Shown here: positions 7,227 through 14,570 of the stretch, in pieces | Position numbering within the stretch: the first letter of the stretch is position 1 | Layout: each line of letters begins with the position of its first letter | Source of the DNA: CAWACC01 sp964390695 | GTDB lineage: Bacteria; Chlamydiota; Chlamydiia; Chlamydiales; Parachlamydiaceae | Assembly (NCBI GenBank): GCA_964390695.1 | Contig: CAYMKI010000025.1 | Location: 1 to 29,597 of the forward strand | DNA: 29,597 nt | Direction: 5' to 3' | Translations under genes and position numbers: made by a program | The notes under the pieces: model-generated | What the model was told of the DNA's origin: nothing | Seen by the model: only the letters and a program-made list of their open reading frames with translations | Database searches by the model: none

Positions 7227-8249
7227 TTACCAATTCCATCTCCAGCAGCAGCTATCATCGAGAAATGGCACATAGTTGCGTCGGATTTTCTGCTGCCAGG
7301 GATCGAATTCGTAGCAGCAAGCCAGGTCCTCCCAGCAGAACAAACTTAAAAGCTTTTCAAAGGGGATGCTAAGTTCTATTCTGCCTTGATATTTGGAGGC
7401 AAAGTGATGGTCGTAGCTATACAGGAATTGAAGCGATAGAATATCCCACCAGCTCAGCTCAAACCTTGCTTGGAAGCCCGTGATGCCCGTGTCGTATTTA
7501 TGTTTATAGTAGTAGCCGCCCAGTCCGAAATACGCATTTAAATAATCATTGCAGGCGCGGTAATTCGTGCCGACTTCTCCATCGACACCCCAGGGCAAGA
7601 AGACACGGCTGCGGCAGCAGCCTTCATAATCTCCTGGATAGGAAAAGCTCCTCCATTTACCCTTGTAGGCATGTTTGCCCACAGGTAGATAGGCATTAGC
7701 GTATACATCCAAGCATGAAGAGAGATATTCCACACCTAAACCTAGGCGATGAAAATCACGCTGGCGATGGCTGGAATGGTCGATTTCAAAGGGGACGCCG
7801 CAGGTATCTTGCGTAAATTTTTGCTCTAAGCCATCATAATAGACATTCACACCTAAAAGTTCATAGTGGCCCGGGCAAACATTTTCGCAGGCATAGCGAT
7901 AGCCCAATCCAAGACTGCCGGACCAATGGTGGCCCGACATAAAAAACGCTCGCGCATCTCCTAATAGCTGCGCATAGCCATTTAGGGGAACACCGCCGAT
8001 TAATCCGGCCTCCAGATAACCATCTTTTAATCCGATGTATTTTCCGTAGGCTCCGCCCACAACGATTCTTGCCCAAGAATCCTCGCATTCATCTGCCACG
8101 CAAACCGGCTNNNNNNNNNNCGGCTCTTCACAAACATCATAGCCGCATTCTTCCGGCGCGTTTAAAAAAAACTGTTCGCATTCATAACTAAATAGCGGCG
8201 CAGATGTCAGCCCGAGGCAGGCTAGAACGGATAATAGTCTATGGCGCAT
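7227..8249 (-). CDS. Inverse-autotransporter-type outer-membrane beta-barrel, passenger-less and Cys-rich
   Basis: About 340 residues with a signal peptide (1-21, LACLGLTSAPLFS). A cysteine- and acid-rich segment follows (about 22-58, interrupted by a 10-N gap at 8111-8120 flanked on both sides by CGGCT). The rest is a beta-barrel. The strand pattern and motifs LGLGYRY, HRLGLGVEYLSSCLDVYANAYLPVG and a C-terminal QQKIRRNYVPFLDD fit the inverse autotransporter (intimin/invasin-type) barrel. In intimins this barrel is followed by Ig-like passenger domains; here the protein ends right after it, so it is a stand-alone porin or adhesin, or translocates something in trans. The many cysteines suggest disulfide cross-linking, as in chlamydial outer envelopes. 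The start has AAGGA upstream. It sits 41 bp after fadB and 55 bp before the collagen trio. Confidence 0.75.
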   Translation of the reverse strand: MRHRLLSVLACLGLTSAPLFSYECEQFFLNAPEECGYDVCEEPXXXXPVCVADECEDSWARIVVGGAYGKYIGLKDGYLEAGLIGGVPLNGYAQLLGDARAFFMSGHHWSGSLGLGYRYACENVCPGHYELLGVNVYYDGLEQKFTQDTCGVPFEIDHSSHRQRDFHRLGLGVEYLSSCLDVYANAYLPVGKHAYKGKWRSFSYPGDYEGCCRSRVFLPWGVDGEVGTNYRACNDYLNAYFGLGGYYYKHKYDTGITGFQARFELSWWDILSLQFLYSYDHHFASKYQGRIELSIPFEKLLSLFCWEDLACCYEFDPWQQKIRRNYVPFLDDSCCWRWNW

Positions 8250-8290
8250 ATAATGAGTCCTTACTTCGTATTGTGTGTTATAGGTTCTTT

Positions 8291-10441
8291 TTAGGTATAA
8301 AACTTTGTTTTGTTAGTATGCATCTCCTTCAGAAGTTCGCAAGGAGAAAATCTCGAGCCGAACTTCTGTTCGAAGCGGTGCAGATGATCGACTACGTAGC
8401 CGATCCCCAATTTGTCGGCGTATCGCAGCAAACCACCTCTGAAAGGAGGAAAGCCGGTGCCCATGATCAGAGCCATATCCAGGTAGTCAGGCCTCGTGAT
8501 GATTTTTTCCTGAAGGCATCGCGCTGCTTCGTTGATCATTGAAAGCATCACCCGATCGCTCCATTCGATGCTGGAAGCCGACTGGATGTCTTTCACAGGC
8601 GCAGGCAGCAAGCTTAGCACTTCGGGATTGAAGCTGACGTTCTTTCCTTCATAGATGTAAAAGCCTTTGCCGCACTTTTTTCCCCACCATTTTTTGTCAT
8701 ACATATCCTGCATGATTTTGCAGCCTTTCATTCTGTCGCCATAAGCGGCTTCGAAGATCTTATTGACTTTAGCCATGACATCGATACCCACCTCATCTGC
8801 CAAGGTAAAGGGGCCCATCGGATAACCGAAGTCCAACATCAGCTTGTCCAATTCGTCTTTATCGACCCCCTCTTCGAAGAGATGCATTAGCTCGTTTGCT
8901 CCCATGGCAAAGATGCGATTGACCAAGAACCCCCGGCAATCCCCCACCACGATAGGCGTTTTATTGAGTTTTTTGCAGAATTCTACCGCCGTAGCTACAG
9001 CTTGAGGCGATGTCTGCGGGCCGGCCACGATTTCCACCAAAGGCATGCGCGGAACAGGATTGAAGAAATGCATACCCAGAAATCTTTCTGGATGTCTAAA
9101 GGATTTGGACATTTCCGCAATGGATAAGGAAGAGGTATTAGTCACAATCAACGTGTCTGTCGAAACATTAGCCTCGACTTCTTGGAAAATTTTGTTTTTC
9201 AGCTCAAGGTTTTCGGTAGCGGCTTCTATCACAAGATCCACATTTTTAAATCCACTGTAGTCCACAGTGGTAGTGATGTGTTGGAATTTCAAATCCGCTT
9301 CGTACTTTTTGAGGCGTTTATCTTTGACGGCTTTGAAATAGGTATCTGAGATAGATCCAAGCCCTTTAGCCAAAGCCTTATAGTCGACATCTTTCAATCG
9401 CACGGGATACTCCCCCTGGCTGATCAGCCAGGTAATTCCAGCTCCCATCACCCCAGCTCCAAGCACAGCGGTTGAGGCTATTTTTCGAGGCGCGACATCG
9501 GCTGCCGCTCCGGCATCTTTTTTAAGGGCCTCGGAAGTGAAAAACAGGGAGATGAGATTTTGAGATATATCGGAGGCATTTTTCATGTTGTCCAATATAC
9601 CTTTGGCTTCTATCTTCAGTCCCTCTTCCAAGGGAAGGCCGTATGAGTCTTGGATGACCTGCAAAGCCAGAAGAGGCGCAGGATAAAACCCTTTGGTCTT
9701 TGCCATAATTTGCTTTTTGGCTTTATGGAACACCAGAGCTCTACCTACAGGATTGGCTTCTAGGCACAAATGCTTGAGTTTGGATGGCTCTCGGTTAGCT
9801 AACACATCGTTCTTGCCCTTTGGCGTGAGAACAACCTCCACAAAAGCTTTGGTTTTCTCCTCTTTGAATTCCCATGCCGCAAGAGCATCTACCAAATGCA
9901 GCTTAAAGGCCTTGGGTGCTTTCAGCGGTTTGGCCGAAACCACAAGGTTCAAACCTTCGATCAAGCCCATTGTCCGTGGAGCTCTCTGCGTGCCACCCCA
10001 TCCGGGAATTATCCCTAGTGACACCTCGGGCAAACCCAGAACTGTCTTGGGATGGTCGGTCGCAATGCGGTAGGTGCATGCCAAAGCCAACTCCATGCCC
10101 CCGCCAAGGCAAGCTCCATGTATTTGGGCGATAGAGGGAAAAGGCAGCTTTTCAAGTTTCAAAAAGACCGCATGGCCAAACTCGATGGTTTTGGCCGCTA
10201 GTGCAGTATCCTCAAAAAGTTTAGAGAACATTTTCAAATCAGCTCCGACGATGAAGTTGTCCTCTTTTCCGCTGGCAAACACCAACGCTTTGACATTTGT
10301 TTTTTTTGATAATTCATTCAGAAGCTGGTCCAGCTCTTCCAAGACAGCCAGCGTGAGCTTGTTGATCTTTTCACCGGGCAGATCGAAGATGACCGTCGCA
10401 ATACCTTCTGGGCTTATGGAAAGTCGAAATGCTTGACTCAT
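8291..10441 (-). CDS. fadB: Fatty acid oxidation complex alpha subunit: enoyl-CoA hydratase / 3-hydroxyacyl-CoA dehydrogenase
   Basis: A 716-residue multifunctional beta-oxidation enzyme (FadB/FadJ, about 714-729 residues) that hydrates trans-2-enoyl-CoA and oxidises the resulting 3-hydroxyacyl-CoA with NAD+. The N-terminal crotonase domain (1-190) has HGACLGGGMELAL and LPEVSLGIIPGWGGTQR, placing the two catalytic glutamates at E117 and E139. A linker follows, then the Rossmann domain from about 322 with VLGAGVMGAGI (324-334), the catalytic-type histidine in FLGMHFFNPVPRM (H458), and the dehydrogenase C-terminal domains. The start is taken at ATG 10441: GGGAG lies eight bases upstream within the end of fadA, and an upstream in-frame start would add 18 unrelated residues. 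Third gene of a fadD-fadA-fadB operon, five bases after fadA. FadJ is an equally fair name. Confidence 0.93.
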   Translation of the reverse strand: MSQAFRLSISPEGIATVIFDLPGEKINKLTLAVLEELDQLLNELSKKTNVKALVFASGKEDNFIVGADLKMFSKLFEDTALAAKTIEFGHAVFLKLEKLPFPSIAQIHGACLGGGMELALACTYRIATDHPKTVLGLPEVSLGIIPGWGGTQRAPRTMGLIEGLNLVVSAKPLKAPKAFKLHLVDALAAWEFKEEKTKAFVEVVLTPKGKNDVLANREPSKLKHLCLEANPVGRALVFHKAKKQIMAKTKGFYPAPLLALQVIQDSYGLPLEEGLKIEAKGILDNMKNASDISQNLISLFFTSEALKKDAGAAADVAPRKIASTAVLGAGVMGAGITWLISQGEYPVRLKDVDYKALAKGLGSISDTYFKAVKDKRLKKYEADLKFQHITTTVDYSGFKNVDLVIEAATENLELKNKIFQEVEANVSTDTLIVTNTSSLSIAEMSKSFRHPERFLGMHFFNPVPRMPLVEIVAGPQTSPQAVATAVEFCKKLNKTPIVVGDCRGFLVNRIFAMGANELMHLFEEGVDKDELDKLMLDFGYPMGPFTLADEVGIDVMAKVNKIFEAAYGDRMKGCKIMQDMYDKKWWGKKCGKGFYIYEGKNVSFNPEVLSLLPAPVKDIQSASSIEWSDRVMLSMINEAARCLQEKIITRPDYLDMALIMGTGFPPFRGGLLRYADKLGIGYVVDHLHRFEQKFGSRFSPCELLKEMHTNKTKFYT

Positions 10442-10446
10442 AGTGG

Positions 10447-11727
10447 TTACTCCCGCTCTAATAGGACCGCTTCGCCTTGTCCTCCACCGATACACAGCGA
10501 AACCAATCCCGATTTAAGATTGCGTCTATTTAATTCTTTAAGGAGGGTAAGGACCAAGCGCGTTCCCGACGCCCCCAAAGGATGTCCTAAGGCGATGGCG
10601 CCTCCATTTACGTTCAATATCTCCGGATTGAGTTCACCCACAGCTTCGCTGCGGTTGAGCATCTTTTGCGCATAGTCTTTGCAGTTAAGGGCTTTGACAA
10701 CGGCAAGGACTTGACCGGCAAAGGCCTCATTGATTTCAACCAGATCAAACTCGCTGAGTTTTCGTCCGGTCTTCTGCAGAAGCTTGGCAATCGCATAATA
10801 AGGACCCAACCCCATTCTGGCTGGATCTAGCGCCGCGCAGGCATCTTCTCCTATGTAACCCAGAGGCTTATATCCCAACGCCTTGGCCTTGGACTCTTTC
10901 ATCAGAAGTACTGCCGCCGCCCCATCGGTCACCGGACTGGAATTACCTGCCGTCACAGACCCTGTCACTGGTTCAAAGGCTGGCCTTAACTTTAGCAAGC
11001 TTTCCAGCGAAGCATCTTCACGCACACCATCATCGATGATCTGCATCGCCTGGTTTTTAGGGGGTATCGGCAAGGGAACGATCTCTGCTGCAAAAATTCC
11101 TTCTTTATTTGCCTTGAATGCCCGATGATGGCTTCGTTGGGCAAATTCATCTTGCTCTTGGCGTGTTACCCTAAAATCTCTGATGATATTTTCTGCGGTT
11201 TGTCCCATCGTCAATCCACATAAAGGATCGGCTATGGCGGGTATCTCCGGCATCAGAAACGAAGGTCTAAAATTGAGGGCGCCAAGCAATTTGTCTTTGA
11301 GAGTTTTCGCTTTGCCGAGTTTCTGAATGAATTCCTTGGCTTTCTTGCTAAATAAGATAGGAAAGCCGCTCATGGATTCGGTCCCGCCAGCCAGGATCAC
11401 CTCGGCATCGCCCAGGCGAATTTTGTTCGCGGCCGTGATGATGGACTCCAACCCCGAGGAGCAGTTCCTGTTGACGGTAAACGCGGGGATCTTTACCGAT
11501 AACCCGGCTTTCACCGCCAGGACACGCGTTATGTTGGTCGCGTGAATCGGCTGGATGACATTACCAAAAATCACTTCATCGATATATTCTTGAGAACATC
11601 CCGTACGGGCCAGCAATTCTTTGATCACATACGCACCCAAGTCGTCGGCCTCAAAATTTTTAAACACCCCTCCGGCTTTACAAAAAGGTGTTCTTAATCC
11701 CTCTATGACAGCTATTCTTTCTTTCAT
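10447..11727 (-). CDS. fadA: Acetyl-CoA acyltransferase (3-ketoacyl-CoA thiolase), FadA/FadI type
   Basis: A 426-residue thiolase catalysing thiolytic cleavage of 3-ketoacyl-CoA to acetyl-CoA plus a shortened acyl-CoA, the last step of the beta-oxidation cycle. All three catalytic elements are visible: the nucleophilic cysteine in VNRNCSSGLES (C89), the histidine in ALGHPLGASGTR (H382) and the second cysteine in SLCIGGGQG (C412). The length is closer to FadI (about 436) than FadA (about 387), so it may be the FadI or mitochondrial trifunctional-beta type and form a complex with the downstream alpha subunit. The start ATG overlaps the stop of the acyl-CoA synthetase gene by four bases (ATGA), implying translational coupling. 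No acyl-CoA dehydrogenase is visible in the window. Confidence 0.93.
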   Translation of the reverse strand: MKERIAVIEGLRTPFCKAGGVFKNFEADDLGAYVIKELLARTGCSQEYIDEVIFGNVIQPIHATNITRVLAVKAGLSVKIPAFTVNRNCSSGLESIITAANKIRLGDAEVILAGGTESMSGFPILFSKKAKEFIQKLGKAKTLKDKLLGALNFRPSFLMPEIPAIADPLCGLTMGQTAENIIRDFRVTRQEQDEFAQRSHHRAFKANKEGIFAAEIVPLPIPPKNQAMQIIDDGVREDASLESLLKLRPAFEPVTGSVTAGNSSPVTDGAAAVLLMKESKAKALGYKPLGYIGEDACAALDPARMGLGPYYAIAKLLQKTGRKLSEFDLVEINEAFAGQVLAVVKALNCKDYAQKMLNRSEAVGELNPEILNVNGGAIALGHPLGASGTRLVLTLLKELNRRNLKSGLVSLCIGGGQGEAVLLERE

Positions 11728-13484
11728 TTGTGTAAGACCTCTTGATACATGGAATCTATCAGATGTTTATAATTTTTCATAATAACCTCGCGCCGCAGCT
11801 TCATGGAAGGGGTAATTTCATCGGCTTCAATGGTGGGCGCGTGGGCTATCCAACGGTAGTCTTGGATCTTTTCCCAGTTGTTCAGGGGCTTGTTGATTTG
11901 TTCTAGCAGTGAGGCCGTTTCCTCTTGGATCAAATACGAATGCAGGAACTCCTCATCTGAGACCTTTTCTTGGTGATGCATTTTTTTTAGACCATCCAGG
12001 ACTTCTTTGTTGGCAAACAACAAACAAGACGTGAATTTTCTTCCATCCGCAATGACCATAGCAGCTTCCACCAATGGAGCCCTGCAAAGCGCTTGCTCGA
12101 TAGGTATCGGAACCACATATTCTCCTGTGGATGTTTTAAACATCTCCTTGATCCGCCCCTTTATTGATAAAAATCCCTCATTATCAATCGCGCCTCGGTC
12201 TCCCGTGTGCAGCCACCCGTCCTTGTCTATAGCTTTTGCAGTCTCTTCAGGAGACTTGAAATAGCCGCGCATCACGGCAGTGCCTTTAACAAGAATTTCA
12301 TTTTCTTCAGATAGCTTTAACTCGAGATTCCCTATGGGAGGACCCACAGTGCCTATTTTGGTAGAATCCAAAAGGTTCACACATACCGGACAAGCTTCCG
12401 TCATCCCCCAGCCTTCGCAGATGGGCACGCCTATTTCTTTATAAAAATGGTTGAGATGCGGATCCAAGGCCGCCCCTCCGGATACAATCAGTTGGATGTT
12501 GCCACCCAAATTTTCGCGCAAGGCATGATAGACAAGGTGATCGGCAATCGGATGCATCAATGTGTGGTACATGGAAGGCTCTTCATCGTTCGCCAGCTTA
12601 AATGCCCACAACCCCACCGTGCGGCTGACAAATCCAGTTTGTTGGATGGCCGACAAAATTTTGGCATACACCCTCTCCAACAATCTAGGAACCACCACCA
12701 AAAGCGTAGGATGCAGCTCCCGGCAGGCAAGACCAAACTGTTTGGGGTCGTTCCAATAATATATGCTGCCCCCAAAGCCAAATACAATGAGATTGATGGT
12801 ATAGCCAAAGATATGAGCCAGAGGCAGAATATTCAGATATTTAGTCTGCGGCGGACTAATATCTATAGGCTGGTCGGAAAGATGGCGCGCTAAGCTATGA
12901 TGGGTGTGCTCCGCTCCCTTGGGCACTCCTGTGGTACCGCTAGTATAGATGATGGCTGCGAGGTCGTGATCCTGGATGAGGGATTGTAAACGAGCATAAA
13001 AATCTGACTGTTCTAACTCTAAGCCCTGACCATTCTCCAAGAGATGATTATAGCTGAAGGTATTTTTAGAGGTAGATCCATTGAGATTAATGATATTTTT
13101 GAACAAATCGCGATGGTTATCAAAATACCCCGAAGTTTCCCCCTCGGAAACAAAGATGGTTTTGATTTGAGTTTGCTGTATTTCGAAGACAAAATTTTCT
13201 TCGGATATATTAGGAAATATAGGAACAATCACCGCACCCGCCATGATCGCCGCAAAATTTACGATCCACCAACGACGGGAAGGCTGAGCATACAATCCGA
13301 TGCACTCCCCTCTTTGAATGCCCAAACTGACTAATCCCAATGCTAGGTAGCGTATTTCAGAGATAGCTTCTGCTGTAGAATAAGAATGCCATTTACCTGC
13401 TTTGAAATCGTTCAAGTGTGTCGGGTTATTGATGTTTACTTCCACATACTTCAATAAGTCCACCAGATTATTCCAGGGCGTCAT
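11724..13484 (-). CDS. fadD: Long-chain acyl-CoA synthetase (AMP-forming)
   Basis: About 586 residues of the ANL superfamily, closest in layout to the COG1022 long-chain acyl-CoA synthetases. It activates fatty acids with ATP and CoA at the membrane. Motifs in order: IIYTSGTTGVPKGAEHTH (the P-loop-like A3 motif), GWGMTEACPVC (A5), GWLHTGDRGAIDNEGFLSI (A7) and KGRIKEMFKTSTGEYV (A8, with the hinge and a catalytic-lysine region downstream). First gene of the beta-oxidation operon. Start: an in-frame TTG at 13511 would add nine residues (KKNAVERT) without a good ribosome binding site; I prefer the ATG at 13484, also only weakly preceded by GTGGA. No signal peptide or transmembrane segment. Acyl chain specificity cannot be read; the symbol is by function rather than orthology. 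Confidence 0.88.
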   Translation of the reverse strand: MTPWNNLVDLLKYVEVNINNPTHLNDFKAGKWHSYSTAEAISEIRYLALGLVSLGIQRGECIGLYAQPSRRWWIVNFAAIMAGAVIVPIFPNISEENFVFEIQQTQIKTIFVSEGETSGYFDNHRDLFKNIINLNGSTSKNTFSYNHLLENGQGLELEQSDFYARLQSLIQDHDLAAIIYTSGTTGVPKGAEHTHHSLARHLSDQPIDISPPQTKYLNILPLAHIFGYTINLIVFGFGGSIYYWNDPKQFGLACRELHPTLLVVVPRLLERVYAKILSAIQQTGFVSRTVGLWAFKLANDEEPSMYHTLMHPIADHLVYHALRENLGGNIQLIVSGGAALDPHLNHFYKEIGVPICEGWGMTEACPVCVNLLDSTKIGTVGPPIGNLELKLSEENEILVKGTAVMRGYFKSPEETAKAIDKDGWLHTGDRGAIDNEGFLSIKGRIKEMFKTSTGEYVVPIPIEQALCRAPLVEAAMVIADGRKFTSCLLFANKEVLDGLKKMHHQEKVSDEEFLHSYLIQEETASLLEQINKPLNNWEKIQDYRWIAHAPTIEADEITPSMKLRREVIMKNYKHLIDSMYQEVLHK

Positions 13485-13620
13485 AGTTCGTTCCACTGCG
13501 TTTTTTTTCAAATATTTACCATTACTATCTTCAGTTAATCATTCAAAATATTTTTATACCACATAAAAAACACAAAAATACATTTATAGTCTGTAAATCA
13601 TGAAGTCTCGAATAATCGGT

Positions 13621-14217
13621 ATCCTAAAGAGTGTGTATAGATTTAAACCACATATAAAGAGAGGGGTAGCTATTAACGAATCGCTGTCCTAAAGGGTCTG
13701 TACAGGTTTACACCACAGAGGACACTGAGAGCAGTGAGGGGGGGGTGAGTAGGAGGATAGTGCTGTCTAAGAGCTGTATTAAAGAGAGAGGTGGCTATTA
13801 ACGATTCGCTGTCCTAAAAGGTCTGAACAGGTTTACACCACAGAGGACAGTGAGAGCAGTGAGGGGGTGTGAGTAGGAGGATAGTGCTGTCTAAGAGCTG
13901 TATTAAAGAGAGAGGTGGCTGTTAACAATTCGCTGTCCTAAAGGGTCTGTACAGATTTACACCACAGAGGACAGTGAGAGCAGTGAGGGGGGGGTGAGTA
14001 GGAGGATAGTGCTGTCTAAGAGCTGTATTNNNNNNNNNNNNNNNNNNNNNNNNNNNNNNNNNNNNNNNNNNNNNNNNNNNNNNNNNNNNNNNNNNNNNNN
14101 NNNNNNNNNNNNNNNNNNNNNNNNNNNNNGTATTAAAGAGAGAGGTGGCTGTTAACAATTCGCTGTCCTAAAGGGTCTGTACAGGTTTACACCACAGAGG
14201 ACAGTGAGAGCAGTGAG
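13621..14217. repeat. Tandem array of a ~124-bp unit, with unresolved gap
   Basis: The block GTCCTAAAGGGTCTGTACAG recurs at 13686, 13811, 13935 and 14165 (with few changes), giving a period of 124-125 bp. Each unit continues with TTTACACCACAGAGGACAG, a G-run, AGTGCTGTCTAAGAGCTGTA and TTAAAGAGAGAGGTGGCT. A shorter degenerate unit precedes at 13621. A 100-N gap (14030-14129) interrupts the third full unit and starts and ends within the same repeat phase, so one or more copies are probably missing. No spacers are present, so this is not a CRISPR. The function is unknown. Confidence 0.9.
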
Positions 14218-14485
14218 AAGAATCGATTGAAGGAGGGTACAATTCGGTAACATAGGCAACACTTTATATTACGAATTTTAGATAGTTAGTCATGAGACTC
14301 CAAGAATGTGGTAGTTATGGCATGGAGAAATATAGAATTGGAAGATCCAAATTACCTAAGCAATTGAATTTATGGAGATTATTCATGTTTTGCATAATTA
14401 TTCCCCTTTCTATCTCTCAAGCATCTCTAGGAATGCACTACCCTCCCCCTCAATTATCCTCACTGTCCTCACTGTTCTCTGTGGT
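14191..14485. repeat. 27-bp inverted repeat pair flanking ~240 bp
   Basis: 14191-14217 (ACCACAGAGGACAGTGAGAG...) and the reverse complement of 14459-14485 match at 24 of 27 positions. The left member is the end of the tandem array; the right stands alone. The pair could be the ends of a small non-autonomous element or scattered copies of a repeat family. Confidence 0.65.
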
Positions 14486-14558
14486 TTAATCCTTTACACA
14501 CCACTTTCCCACCGAATCCTGGTTTAATCCTTTACACACCATCGTACCCACCGAATCG
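14483..14558. repeat. Two tandem 38-bp copies
   Basis: 14483-14520 and 14521-14558 share GGTTTAATCCTTTACACACC and end CCCACCGAATC; the few differences are mostly in the middle. They lie directly 3' of the kinase-like gene stop and overlap the end of the inverted repeat to the left. Confidence 0.75.
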
Positions 14559-14570
14559 TTGAATCAAACA

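Larger units (their letters stand above)
13485..14570. other. Gene-free, repeat-rich region
   Basis: Over 1 kb without a convincing gene between the acyl-CoA synthetase start and the kinase-like gene stop. It holds the upstream region of the fad operon (13485-13620), a roughly 124-bp tandem array with an assembly gap, a 27-bp inverted copy of part of that unit, and two 38-bp tandem copies. One short ORF at 14292-14489 is not supported. Confidence 0.7.

Noticed and set aside
10442..10495. Extended N-terminus of fadB (18 extra residues)
   Set aside because: The added residues overlap the fadA C-terminus and match nothing; the ATG at 10441 has a Shine-Dalgarno and gives the family N-terminus.
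13621..14217. Tandem repeats considered as a CRISPR array
   Set aside because: Units are about 124 bp and contiguous, with no unique spacers and no cas genes nearby.
14292..14489. 65-codon plus-strand ORF with a hydrophobic stretch
   Set aside because: Its 3' end is made of the repeat family, there is no clear ribosome binding site, and no recognisable domain; lipoprotein-like appearance is probably chance.
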